Virus record (IMG/VR): IMGVR_UViG_3300047319_000568
Span: 1 to 24,930 of that record
Strand: one strand, 5' to 3'
Source: a virus
DNA length: 24,930 nt
Below the pieces are notes generated by a model. That model was not told where the DNA came from, did no database searches, and worked only from the letters and a program-made list of their open reading frames with translations. Made by a program: the position numbers and the translations under genes. Positions 15,787 to 23,225 of the stretch are shown in pieces (positions within the stretch are counted from its first letter, which is position 1; the number at the start of each line of letters is the position of its first letter).

Positions 15787-16494
15787 TTACTTCATCGTTT
15801 CGAGCATCGAGCCCTGGAGGCTGGGGTAGCCGTCCATCTCTCGGTGCGGGTTGGACTTCGACACGGCCAACGGCCGACGGTGACGCGCTTCCTCGTCACG
15901 ATCCGAGCGGACCTGCGCCAGCGTGCGGCCACCGCCGCCTTGCGCGTCCCGGCGCTCGAAGCCGGGCGGAGGCAGGCGCAACTCGTCGGGCAGATCGCCA
16001 CCGCGCACGCGGTCGCCGCCGTCGAGGTGCAGCTGCGCGTTCGGCGAGCGCTGCGCCGCGTCCTTGCGGCGATTGCGCACGAGCAAGAGGTCGGCCATGC
16101 GGAACAGGCCGTTGACGTAGTCGCCGCCCTTGCCATCGAGCTTCAGCTGCGGCGCGAGCTTTCGCACCGCGGCGATCTTGATCGCCTGCTCCGACATGCC
16201 GTCGGCCTTGAACTCACGGCCGAACATCGCAGTCGCGCTGCGGATGATGGCGCCGCGCACGGCCACCGCGTGATCGAGCCGCTGAGCGGAGGTCGCCTCG
16301 ACGAGCGCGACCTGCGCCTTCTTGGCCCTCTCCTCCGCCGCGTCTGCACGCTTCTTGGCTTCCGCCAGGGCGCGCTGCGTGTCGGCGGCATCCTTGCGCT
16401 GCTTCTCCGCCGCGTCGCTACGGCGCTTGACCGCGTCGGTGTGGGCGGGCGTGCCGACTTCGTAGTCGACGCCGTCGATCACTTCGACTTTCAT
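15787..16494 (-). CDS. Nested in-frame scaffold protein (predicted)
   Basis: Inside the protease gene, an in-frame ATG (residue 192 of the long form, MKVEVIDGVDYEVG) is preceded by AGGAGAAG with eight bases between AGGAG and the ATG. That spacing is ideal. Starting here gives 235 residues without the protease domain: a short beta segment, the coiled coil and the C-terminal tail. Mu I/Z and lambda C/Nu3 make their scaffolds exactly this way, from an internal start in the protease gene. No separate scaffold gene is visible near the capsid gene. Translation is inferred, not shown. Confidence 0.58.
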   Translation of the reverse strand: MKVEVIDGVDYEVGTPAHTDAVKRRSDAAEKQRKDAADTQRALAEAKKRADAAEERAKKAQVALVEATSAQRLDHAVAVRGAIIRSATAMFGREFKADGMSEQAIKIAAVRKLAPQLKLDGKGGDYVNGLFRMADLLLVRNRRKDAAQRSPNAQLHLDGGDRVRGGDLPDELRLPPPGFERRDAQGGGGRTLAQVRSDRDEEARHRRPLAVSKSNPHREMDGYPSLQGSMLETMK

Positions 16495-17067
16495 CGTTTC
16501 TTCTCCTGAATCTGTTTGATTGCCCTTCGAATCGAGGCGCAAACGAACATCGGGACCCGCGCGCCCGTCGTCGACGAGCGCAACGTGGTTGTAACGAATG
16601 GACCGCTGCACGCGGTCGTAGGGCATGCCCGCATCGGGCTCGCCCTCGGGCACGACGCCTGACTTCTCGTCGACGTCGCAGTGGTAGCCGCAGCTCACTT
16701 CGCGCCGACGACCCACGCCGAGGTCGCGGATGGTGCGCCCGTCCTGCACGACGAGGCGCGCAGCGATCTTGTCGCCGCTGGTCTTGACGCTGTCGGTCTC
16801 AACGTGGCCGACGACGTGCTTCTTGAAGTTGGCCGGGTTGACGTGCTCGGAGGGGTGGGTGTTGGTCAGCGTCGCATTCGGCAGCGTGGCCAGCGTGTCC
16901 TTGTGGAACACCTCCGAGGAAGGCCGCCACTCCCGAATCACGCGCCCGTCGGGCTGATCGTACTCAAAGACTCCGGCGCGAGTCAGGAACGCGGGGACAA
17001 CGAGGCCGCCCTGGGGCGTGCGCTCGAGCTCTCCGGTGGTTCCGCGGTCATGCCGGAAATACTGCAT
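15787..17067 (-). CDS. DUF2213 prohead protease-scaffold fusion
   Basis: A 426-residue protein. Residues 1-180 are a DUF2213 protease domain: MQYFRHDRGTT at the start, FLTRAGVFEYDQPDGRVIRE (27-46), and a catalytic-type region with S125 (in VSCGYHCD) and H161 (in RYNHVALVDDGRAG). This resembles the Ser/His herpesvirus-fold proteases such as Mu gpI. Residues about 206-262 are a charged, Ala-rich coiled coil, as in scaffold domains. The last 75 residues keep GC-rich third positions, so the end is genuinely coding. The ATG at 17067 is chosen because family members start at this point; an in-frame ATG at 17148 would add 27 residues, and neither has a clear Shine-Dalgarno. Expected role: capsid assembly and proteolytic maturation of the prohead. 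Confidence 0.85.
   Translation of the reverse strand: MQYFRHDRGTTGELERTPQGGLVVPAFLTRAGVFEYDQPDGRVIREWRPSSEVFHKDTLATLPNATLTNTHPSEHVNPANFKKHVVGHVETDSVKTSGDKIAARLVVQDGRTIRDLGVGRRREVSCGYHCDVDEKSGVVPEGEPDAGMPYDRVQRSIRYNHVALVDDGRAGPDVRLRLDSKGNQTDSGEETMKVEVIDGVDYEVGTPAHTDAVKRRSDAAEKQRKDAADTQRALAEAKKRADAAEERAKKAQVALVEATSAQRLDHAVAVRGAIIRSATAMFGREFKADGMSEQAIKIAAVRKLAPQLKLDGKGGDYVNGLFRMADLLLVRNRRKDAAQRSPNAQLHLDGGDRVRGGDLPDELRLPPPGFERRDAQGGGGRTLAQVRSDRDEEARHRRPLAVSKSNPHREMDGYPSLQGSMLETMK
16503..16507 (-). promoter_or_regulatory. Internal Shine-Dalgarno inside the protease gene
   Basis: AGGAG on the minus strand, eight bases from the in-frame ATG at 16494. It falls in the linker between the protease and coiled-coil domains, where a purine-rich block is not needed for the encoded residues. 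Confidence 0.6.
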
Positions 17068-17134
17068 CTGCCCAAACGTGCGGGCAGCGAACGGCACCTC
17101 ACCAGAAAACGAGCTGTTTCTGGCGAAGATGATC

Positions 17135-17164
17135 GCATGGTGCATCATGATGCTGCATGGTGCA
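17135..17164. promoter_or_regulatory. Operator-like repeat at a divergent gene boundary
   Basis: Two exact copies of GCATGGTGCA (17135-17144 and 17155-17164) start 20 bases apart, about two DNA turns. Between them is a perfect 12-base palindrome, GCATCATGATGC (17142-17153). The right copy is also a dyad, CTGCA-TGG-TGCAG. The element covers the start codon of the plus-strand helix-turn-helix gene (17157) and lies just upstream of the protease start on the other strand. It could be the binding site of that protein. No clear -10/-35 boxes were found. The alternative is chance similarity in a Met/His-rich coding start. Confidence 0.45.
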
Positions 17165-17339
17165 GAAGCCGCGACGCCCTCGAAGCCTCGACGCCGGCAC
17201 CGCGCGCCAGCTCGCCGTCGAGGCTAATGTCGATCCGCGCAGCATCATTCGCGTGCTACAGGGCCAGATCGTTCGCGGCAGCGCTGGTGCTCGAGCAACG
17301 GCCGCGTTGAAACGCGCGGGCCTGCTCGACGAGTGCTAG
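17157..17339 (+). CDS. Small helix-turn-helix protein
   Basis: A 60-residue basic protein on the opposite strand to all its neighbours. Residues 16-37 (TARQLAVEANVDPRSIIRVLQG less the ends) have the spacing of a helix-turn-helix: Ala at the fourth position of the first helix, a turn at Asn-Val-Asp, then a recognition-type helix DPRSIIRVLQG. The first ten residues are rich in Arg/Lys/Pro. Third codon positions are GC-rich, supporting real coding. It could be a Cro-like repressor or an excisionase-like factor; size and motif do not decide. It is followed nine bases later by a second plus-strand gene, so the two probably form an operon. The repeat element over its start suggests self-regulation (inference). 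Confidence 0.68.
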   Translation: MVQKPRRPRSLDAGTARQLAVEANVDPRSIIRVLQGQIVRGSAGARATAALKRAGLLDEC

Positions 17340-17348
17340 CGTGAGCGC

Positions 17349-17744
17349 ATGGCCAATGCCGGAATCGGAATCGCGCTCAGCTGCTACGGTCAGTTCATCG
17401 GCCTCGATCCCATCGTCGTCGGCGAGACGGTGAACTGGGCCCTGACGTGCGAAGATCCTGCTGCGCGCACGCCCATCGATGTCACGAACTGGACCTTCGC
17501 GTTCTCGCTTGCCGCGCTCGACCTGTTCGGCAGCCCGATCGCGCCGCCGGTGCTGCAGACGTCTCCAGCGATTGTGAGTGCGCCAGCTGGCACAATCTCG
17601 ACTGCGTGGACGCCGGCCAATACCAAAACGCTCGCGCCTGGCCGCTACATGCTCGACCTGTGGGGAACCGATGGCAGCGGCGGGCGCCTCCGATTGCTGT
17701 CAGCGCTGCTCCTGCTCGCGCCTTCCGCGACGCCCGCGCCCTAA
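17349..17744 (+). CDS. Small beta-rich protein of the plus-strand cassette
   Basis: A 131-residue protein with no signal peptide. Its makeup suggests an Ig-like beta sandwich: VVGETVNWALTCEDPAARTP (23-42), then DVTNWTFAFSL, a central Pro/Ser strand region, and LAPGRYMLDLWGTDGSGGRL (about 96-115). The last block recalls Ig-like N-terminal domains of phage baseplate and fibre proteins, in which a Tyr-x-x-Asp-Leu-Trp strand ends the sandwich. I do not assign a function. Its TAA overlaps the TAG of the convergent gpF-like gene by four bases, with no terminator between them. Base composition matches the structural genes, so there is no sign of recent transfer. Confidence 0.65.
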   Translation: MANAGIGIALSCYGQFIGLDPIVVGETVNWALTCEDPAARTPIDVTNWTFAFSLAALDLFGSPIAPPVLQTSPAIVSAPAGTISTAWTPANTKTLAPGRYMLDLWGTDGSGGRLRLLSALLLLAPSATPAP

Positions 17745-18517
17745 CTCGGCGGCAGCGGGCTGGCCACACATCTGCAACCAAAATCTTCGCCCGCGTGGCA
17801 GTCGTCTCCGTTGTCACTGTCTTCCGCCTTGAGCGGCGGATCATCCCAGTCGCATGTCTCGCCGTTGAGCTCGAGATGCTTGGGTCGCGTCGCCTTGTCG
17901 ACGGTGCACTTCCAGGCGTATTGCTCGACGCCGGCTTGGCGCTGCGCGTCCTGATTCATCTCCGCCCACGACTGTCCGAATGCGTCGCGCGTCGACTGGG
18001 CCAGCTTGCTCTCGACCGCCTCTGACGCTTCCGTGAGCATCCGCTCGAGCGCGTCGGGGTCCTGATAGCGCGGCGAACGCTCGCCCAGCTCCTGCCACTC
18101 TCGCAGCGTCTCTCGCGCGCGGCGCGCGCCCTGCGCCTCGTAGTCGATCTGAAGCTGCATCACACGGTCTGAGAGCCGGCTCACGTGGCTGTTCAAGTCG
18201 ACGTCGAAGTCCTTGGGCTTGACTCCCAGCGCGCGCGCCACCTTCGTGCGCACATCCTCGGCCGCGCGCTTGGCCTCGAGGTGGATCTCCCGCGCCAGGT
18301 GCGCAGGCATCTCCGGCACTCGCTTGCGTTCGTCGGCGCGCAGCCCAGCGCGGCCCAGCTCGAGTGCGCGCTTCTTGATCGCTTCTGCATGCACCTGATG
18401 GCGCCGAAGGAGCAACGAGACAATCCGATTTTCGATGCCGACAGCGTGGTGGGGTGCGAGCTCGAGCGCGCGATGCACGCGCAGCCGATGACGGTTGCGG
18501 CGCGCGAGAACGTTCAC
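17741..18517 (-). CDS. Mu gpF-like minor head protein
   Basis: A 258-residue protein with a helical N-terminal two thirds and a C-terminal domain of the Mu gpF/SPP1 gp7 family: YAWKCTVDKATRPKHLELNG, then CDWDDPP, and the ending CHAGEDFGCRCVASPL. The paired Cys/His near the end are the family signature and may bind metal. These proteins sit inside the head near the portal and may be ejected or help assembly. The GTG start overlaps the previous stop as GTGA. The N-terminal 50 residues are very basic. The family is sure; the detailed role is not. Confidence 0.88.
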   Translation of the reverse strand: MNVLARRNRHRLRVHRALELAPHHAVGIENRIVSLLLRRHQVHAEAIKKRALELGRAGLRADERKRVPEMPAHLAREIHLEAKRAAEDVRTKVARALGVKPKDFDVDLNSHVSRLSDRVMQLQIDYEAQGARRARETLREWQELGERSPRYQDPDALERMLTEASEAVESKLAQSTRDAFGQSWAEMNQDAQRQAGVEQYAWKCTVDKATRPKHLELNGETCDWDDPPLKAEDSDNGDDCHAGEDFGCRCVASPLPPS

Positions 18518-19221
18518 GACAGGTAGTAGCCGAACTCGCCGCGCTGCGTGGTGCCAGTGACGGCGCCAGGGGCGACGTAGAGTCTCACGCGCGCGGGGCC
18601 AGATACGACTGCCAGGTCGCGACCACCGCCATCGAGCTGCCTGACTCCCGAGAGGCCCAGCGCGCGCCAGCCGTTGCCGACCGCCGCTTCTGCTGGATTG
18701 CTCACGCCGCCATAGGGGAGCACGCGAAGGCGAAAGGCTGACTCAACCGTCGCCGCTTCGCCGGAGTCGAGCACCACATCGCTGACGTGCAACCGGCGGC
18801 CATTGGGCACGTAGGCTTGCGCCATGTACGTGCGCAGGTCGCCGGTAGCGATGCTCGCGATCGCGGAGCCGGCGCCGGCGTTGTCGGTGAACAGGGTGAT
18901 CGTGCCCGCGGCGACTCCACCCGAGCCGGCGGTCACCAGCTCGATGCGGTCGATGAGCGCGATGTTGGTGTTCACCGTCGGCACCGCAGTCAGGCCGTTG
19001 AGCGTCAGCGTCTCCGAGAACGGGCCGAAGATGTTGCCGCTCGCGTCGAGCGCGTAGTAGGTGATCTTGATCGTGCGCGCACCCGTGCCCGCAGCGGCAT
19101 CGCTCGCCGACGAAGACTTGACCGAGCGCTGCGCGCCGCTCGTCTGCTCGGTGTAGGTCGTTGCGTTGACCGCGGCCTCCGTCGTGGCGGCAGTGGCGAC
19201 ATATCCAATCGCTCTCGGCAT
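18514..19221 (-). CDS. Beta-rich probable virion protein between portal and gpF
   Basis: A 235-residue protein with the Shine-Dalgarno AGGAGAAG before the ATG. The segment DAAAGTGARTIKITYYALDA (about 41-60) followed by ETLTLNGLTAVPTVNTN and GSGGVAAGTITLFTDNAG has the look of a repeated beta-strand unit I know from phage structural proteins with no assigned role. The C-terminal half is also beta-rich (RRLHVSDVVLDSGEAATVES, then a strand series). It may decorate the head or form part of a head fibre; that is inference. Position between the portal and the gpF-like gene, which are usually adjacent, is unusual. Confidence 0.72.
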   Translation of the reverse strand: MPRAIGYVATAATTEAAVNATTYTEQTSGAQRSVKSSSASDAAAGTGARTIKITYYALDASGNIFGPFSETLTLNGLTAVPTVNTNIALIDRIELVTAGSGGVAAGTITLFTDNAGAGSAIASIATGDLRTYMAQAYVPNGRRLHVSDVVLDSGEAATVESAFRLRVLPYGGVSNPAEAAVGNGWRALGLSGVRQLDGGGRDLAVVSGPARVRLYVAPGAVTGTTQRGEFGYYLS

Positions 19222-19230
19222 GTGCTTCTC

Positions 19231-20895
19231 CTAGGTCTCCACCGCGTTGGGCGGCATCGGTTCGGGCGTGTTCTCGAGCGCCTGTCGCTCGGCTTCTGCG
19301 GTGACACCCGGCGTTGGCGGAGGATCTTCCGCCACCGACAGTTCGTTCTGAGCCGACTGCTCAGCCGACTGGAGCTCGAGCGCGAGCTGTCGCTTGCGGC
19401 TCTCGGTATCGATCTTGGTCTCGAGCGAGTACTTCCCGCCACCGAAACGGCTGAGCAGAATCTCAGAGACGCTGAGACCCATGCCGAAGTACAGGTTGTC
19501 GGCTTGCGCCTGCTGGAAGTGCATCTCGGCCTTTTCCTTCTCAGTCATCTGCCAGAGCGGCGCGAAGACGATCGAGAAGTCGCCCGGGTCGTCGTATCCG
19601 CCGGCCGTGGACAGGAGCCGCAACACGCGCTCCACCTGCGGCCTGACTGCCGACTCCTGCGTGGCCTTGATGGTGTCGTACCACCAGCGAATGTCACTCT
19701 CGCCAGTGGCGTTGAGTCCACCTGGCGACATGCCCATGAGCACGGTCAGCGGCATGCGCGCCGCACTCGCCAGCCGCCGCCATGTCTGGTCGAGCATCTG
19801 CGGGATGCCCTCGAATCGGGATGGCACGCGCTCGAAACTCTCGGCGCCTGCGCCTGACTTGTCGCCCGCATCGAGCACGATCGCGCGCAAGACCGAGCGC
19901 GCCAGGTCCATGAACTGAAACCGCTGCGTCATCACGTCGGGCTGCTGGGCGATCATGTCGATGAGGCCCTGAATCTTGAACACGCCCTGTGAAGCGTCGG
20001 CGAGGAGCGCGCCCGCGGACTGCCAGTTGTCGTTCGTAAGCTGCAGCGCGCGGAAGCACTTCTGCAAGATCGAGTAATCGGCGCCCTGGTTCGCGAGCCG
20101 CAACCGCTTCGACGTGAGTTCGCCGCCGTAGCGGATCATCCGCTCCTCGTGAACGAGCAGCACCGATTGCGTCGTGTGGAGATCATAGGGCGCTCCGACG
20201 TAGACGCCTACCGGCTGCATGAGGTAGACGGCAACGTCACCGAAGCGCGCCGCCTGCGGATCGGCATACCAGCGCCACGGCGTGAGGTCGCGCTTGTCGA
20301 GCACGGTCATGAAGTCGACCGAGCGCACATTCTCCCAGTCAACCGGCTCCCAGCTGTCGCGCCCGTCGTCAATGCCGAGGTAGATCGCGCCCAGGCCGTA
20401 AAGACGACCCCACGTCATCGCCTCGCGGTTCTTCTCGCGCGCGCCGAACGTGTCGAGCGCGGCCTGCAGTTCGTTGCACTGCTCCTGCACGGAGTCGGGC
20501 TCGGACCGCATCGCCTTTTGACCGATGCCATATGCCTGAAGTTCGTGTTGCTGGATCTGCGCAAGAGAGAGCGCTTGACCGCCCGTAATCGCGGAGCGCA
20601 CGCCGTCGAGATACGAGCTCACCTGCTCAGCCGCGCTCTTCGACACGACGACGAACCCCTCTCGGAACGCTTCGTCAGGCAGCGCCGAGATGATGCGCGC
20701 CGCGATGTCATCGTCGTGGTAGATGGCCTCGAGCACCATCGGCGGCAAGATCGGAGACGGACACGGCGAAGTGTATGTGGTCTTGTCGCGCGACGTGCCG
20801 AGCCCGGTCATCGCGTTGGTCCACGAGTCAACCCGCGCCTTGAAGTCACTCAGTGCGGCGGGGCCCAGCTTCAGAAGTTTCTGCGCCCAGCTCAC
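19231..20895 (-). CDS. Portal protein (DUF1073)
   Basis: A 554-residue portal of the DUF1073 family. Landmarks are EAIYHDDDIAARIISALPDE (about 57-76), WGRLYGLGAIYLGIDD, VHEERMIRYGG and the long-helix region MLDQTWRRLASAARMPLTVL followed by GMSPGGLNATGESDIRWWYD, which is diagnostic. The C-terminal quarter is helical and acidic. Twelve subunits should form the ring at one head vertex for DNA entry and exit. The GTG at 20895 is chosen because it overlaps the preceding TGA as GTGA; a start 16 codons upstream would overlap that gene more. Some DUF1073 domain entries are also labelled anti-CBASS Acb1-like, but length and position here say portal. Confidence 0.93.
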   Translation of the reverse strand: MSWAQKLLKLGPAALSDFKARVDSWTNAMTGLGTSRDKTTYTSPCPSPILPPMVLEAIYHDDDIAARIISALPDEAFREGFVVVSKSAAEQVSSYLDGVRSAITGGQALSLAQIQQHELQAYGIGQKAMRSEPDSVQEQCNELQAALDTFGAREKNREAMTWGRLYGLGAIYLGIDDGRDSWEPVDWENVRSVDFMTVLDKRDLTPWRWYADPQAARFGDVAVYLMQPVGVYVGAPYDLHTTQSVLLVHEERMIRYGGELTSKRLRLANQGADYSILQKCFRALQLTNDNWQSAGALLADASQGVFKIQGLIDMIAQQPDVMTQRFQFMDLARSVLRAIVLDAGDKSGAGAESFERVPSRFEGIPQMLDQTWRRLASAARMPLTVLMGMSPGGLNATGESDIRWWYDTIKATQESAVRPQVERVLRLLSTAGGYDDPGDFSIVFAPLWQMTEKEKAEMHFQQAQADNLYFGMGLSVSEILLSRFGGGKYSLETKIDTESRKRQLALELQSAEQSAQNELSVAEDPPPTPGVTAEAERQALENTPEPMPPNAVET

Positions 20896-21038
20896 GCTTG
20901 TGCCTCCGGCAGATACGACGCGTGCACGAACACGCGCGACCACAAGTACGAAACGTCGAGCGCCAGTGGGTGCACGAACATGGTGAGCGGCAGCTTCTGC
21001 CGACGACCGCGAGCGAGCGTGTGGAGCATCGACTGCAT
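20892..21038 (-). CDS. Small unknown protein before the portal
   Basis: A 48-residue frame starting at an ATG in a TGATG overlap with the preceding gene and ending in a GTGA overlap with the portal. It fills the gap exactly, which is the main argument that it is translated. It is basic near the start (LARGRRQKLPL) and hydrophobic with aromatic residues later (ALDVSYLWSRVFVHASYL). I do not recognise it. It may mainly keep ribosomes coupled from the packaging genes into the portal gene. Confidence 0.55.
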   Translation of the reverse strand: MQSMLHTLARGRRQKLPLTMFVHPLALDVSYLWSRVFVHASYLPEAQA

Positions 21039-21370
21039 CAGTACAGCGGGTTGGGTTCGCCGCAGTAGCGGCACGCAGGCATGTGATCGTCGAACACGTG
21101 GTCGCGACACACCGGGCGGATCGCGCCGGTAGCGATGAGCTCGATCATTGCCGGGTCGCCGCCGAGTGCGTGGAAGTAGCGCATCGAGATGCCGTGGTTG
21201 TCGCCCTTCTTCAGCGTGTGCTTGACGATGCGAGGCTTCCCCTGGCTGTCGGTGCCCATCGTGACTGCAGGCAGCTTCAGCTCTTCAGTGCCGTCCTTGG
21301 AGGGCGTGTACTCGAGCGTCACCGTCTGGCGCACGCGGTGCTCGGGGTCGAATTTGCGAAGCTCAATCAT
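21038..21370 (-). CDS. Small Zn-ribbon-like protein after the terminase
   Basis: A 110-residue protein starting in an ATGA overlap with the large terminase stop. The last 25 residues contain CRDHVFDDHMPACRYCGEP: Cys and His spaced as in a small zinc-binding knuckle, with a CxxC pair near the end. The rest is basic and polar, with GKPRIVKHTLKKGDNHG (about 44-60). It may assist packaging or bind nucleic acid; that is inference from the Cys/His pattern and position. I cannot name a family. Confidence 0.66.
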   Translation of the reverse strand: MIELRKFDPEHRVRQTVTLEYTPSKDGTEELKLPAVTMGTDSQGKPRIVKHTLKKGDNHGISMRYFHALGGDPAMIELIATGAIRPVCRDHVFDDHMPACRYCGEPNPLY

Positions 21371-22884
21371 GCGGTCCTCCTGAAAGTTCCAAGTATTCTC
21401 GACGCTGCCTCAATGTTCTGCGGCTTCATCGCCTGCAAGTACCTCGCGTTCGAACGGCCGTGCAGATGCAAGATCGCCATCGTCATCGCGTCGACGTCGT
21501 CGTCGTGGCGGGCAAACGGGAACGTGACAACCTCCTCGAGCACGTCATCGGCCCACGGATGAATGCTCGCGTCGGGAAACACGATATTTTTAGCCTCGGC
21601 CAGTGGCGCCACCGCGTTCGCGCGCGCCACCTTGCTGCCGCCGATGTCGCTTGGGTCGACCATGATGATGCCCGTGACCTTGTCGCGCAGCACCTGCTCG
21701 ACGGCGGGCCCGTTTGCTTTGTCCTCGATGAGCTTCGCGTAAGCCTTTGGCCACCGACGGCAGAATCCAAGAATCCCCGCGCATGTCTCGGGCAAGCCCA
21801 TGCGATCGTGGATGCGGTCGACGAGATAAAACTTGCCGCCGCTGTATCCCCAGATATGGCCGGCGACAAAGTCGGCCTGCGCAGAATCCTTGAACGTGCA
21901 ATCCCAGCTCTGCACCAGCATCAAGTCGGCGGGCAGCTCAGTCCAGCGCTCGCGAAACCAATCGCGCTTGAAGACGTTGCCGCCCACCGGCGCGGGCCGC
22001 TGCTGCAGCTGCGCGGCCGCCACCTGCGAGCCCATCTCGAGGCGCGCCGTCTCGACCGTCTTCGCATCGAAGCGATCGGGACAAAGCAGCTCGCCGTCAT
22101 GGGCACGCCGATCGCCACCGAACCGAGTGACACATCCAGGCGCCTCGAACTGCATTGGCAGCGACAGGTGCGCGTACTCCTTCGCCTGCTGACTGTTCAG
22201 GATGCGCCCCACTAGGTCGTCCTCGTGCAGCCGCTGCATGATGATCACGCGGGAGAAGTGGCGCGGGTCTTTCTTGCGCGACGCCATCGTACGGTTCCAC
22301 CAGGTCCACGTGCGCTCGAGCGCCGCGCGCGCGATCTCGGGGTCCGCCTTGATCTCCTCGGGCTTGTTCGGGTCGTCGACCACTTGGATGTGCGCGTGAA
22401 AGCCTGTGGCCTGGCCGCCCACCGTCGTCGAGAAACGCTTGCCGCCGGCGCGCGTCGACCAAACGCTAATCGTCTCGGCGGTGTCTTCGCTCTTGGCAAC
22501 CGCGACACGATCGCTGAACCGTCCCTGGAACCAGGGAGACTTCACCAAGCGCCGCGATTCGAGGGCCAGTTCTCGCATGAGGACCTGGCTGTAGGTCGCG
22601 AACATGAAGCTGCGCGTCGGGTGGGCCAACCAGTCCCACGCCGGCCAAAGGATGCTCACCAAGCGACTCTTCGAGCAGCCTGGTGGCACGTTGATGATCA
22701 GGCGCGGGCATTCGCCCCTGCTCACTGCTTCGAGGTGGGCGCATATTTCGTCGAGATGCCATGACCAGATCAGCTCCTCGGGTTCGATAGCGTGCCATGC
22801 CCGCTTGACGAACTCGGCGAAGCCATGACGCGCGATCGCCTCACGGTCGATGTCCTGCTCCGAGATGTCGAGCGGCAGATCCAT
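21367..22884 (-). CDS. terL: Large terminase subunit (TerL)
   Basis: A 505-residue packaging motor. The ATPase domain has a Walker A-type loop, PPGCSKS (67-73), a Walker B-type strand, QVVDD (167-171), and a coupling motif, IIMQRLHEDD (214-223). The nuclease domain has an RNase H-like set of acids: D328 in QSWDCTFKDS, E387/D388 in KLIEDKANG, and D462-D464 in RHDDDVDAM. The ATG at 22884 overlaps the previous TGA (TGATG); a start 18 codons upstream would run back through that gene. The protein cuts concatemeric DNA and pumps it through the portal. The packaging mode (cos or pac) cannot be read from this sequence. Confidence 0.95.
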   Translation of the reverse strand: MDLPLDISEQDIDREAIARHGFAEFVKRAWHAIEPEELIWSWHLDEICAHLEAVSRGECPRLIINVPPGCSKSRLVSILWPAWDWLAHPTRSFMFATYSQVLMRELALESRRLVKSPWFQGRFSDRVAVAKSEDTAETISVWSTRAGGKRFSTTVGGQATGFHAHIQVVDDPNKPEEIKADPEIARAALERTWTWWNRTMASRKKDPRHFSRVIIMQRLHEDDLVGRILNSQQAKEYAHLSLPMQFEAPGCVTRFGGDRRAHDGELLCPDRFDAKTVETARLEMGSQVAAAQLQQRPAPVGGNVFKRDWFRERWTELPADLMLVQSWDCTFKDSAQADFVAGHIWGYSGGKFYLVDRIHDRMGLPETCAGILGFCRRWPKAYAKLIEDKANGPAVEQVLRDKVTGIIMVDPSDIGGSKVARANAVAPLAEAKNIVFPDASIHPWADDVLEEVVTFPFARHDDDVDAMTMAILHLHGRSNARYLQAMKPQNIEAASRILGTFRRTA

Positions 22885-23225
22885 CAGCGCTCGGCGACCT
22901 CGACGTTCACCTGCATGTGTCGTTTGGTCGCCCAGCACAGGAACGCGATCACGCCGAGCGCAGGACGCGCTGCAAGCCGCGCTCGTTTCTCGGCGCGCAC
23001 AGCCCGTCGAGCACGCGCCACAAGCACCTGGCGCACGCTGTCGTCGGTGGGCACGAAGCGCGGCATCACCGGCTCGCGCTGCTCTGTCTTGGCCTGCGAG
23101 ACCTCGGCCTGCCAGGTGCGCTGCATCTGGCGGTGAGCTACGTGGGTGCCGTCGGCGAGCGTGATCGGCTTCGCCCCTGCCGAGCGGAGCTGCTGCACGT
23201 CCGGCTGTTGGGTGACGTCGATCAT
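22884..23225 (-). CDS. Small basic protein of unknown function
   Basis: A 113-residue protein starting in an ATGA overlap with the acidic protein gene and ending on the TerL ATG. The middle (VARARRAVRAEKRARLAARP, about 69-88) is strongly basic and helical. A short hydrophobic stretch (GVIAFLCWA) follows. Nucleic-acid binding during packaging is possible but only inferred from charge and position. No family recognised. Confidence 0.66.
   Translation of the reverse strand: MIDVTQQPDVQQLRSAGAKPITLADGTHVAHRQMQRTWQAEVSQAKTEQREPVMPRFVPTDDSVRQVLVARARRAVRAEKRARLAARPALGVIAFLCWATKRHMQVNVEVAER

Noticed and set aside
15787-16060. Possible frameshift near the C-terminus of the DUF2213 protein
   Set aside because: The C-terminal residues looked unusual at first, but the codons keep GC-rich third positions right to the stop, and the other two frames read as low-complexity Arg/Ser/Ala shadows.
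19231-20895. Anti-CBASS (Acb1-like) function for the DUF1073 protein
   Set aside because: Some database labels connect this domain to Acb1, but the length, portal-type helices and position between terminase and head genes indicate a portal; no separate nuclease domain motif was identified.
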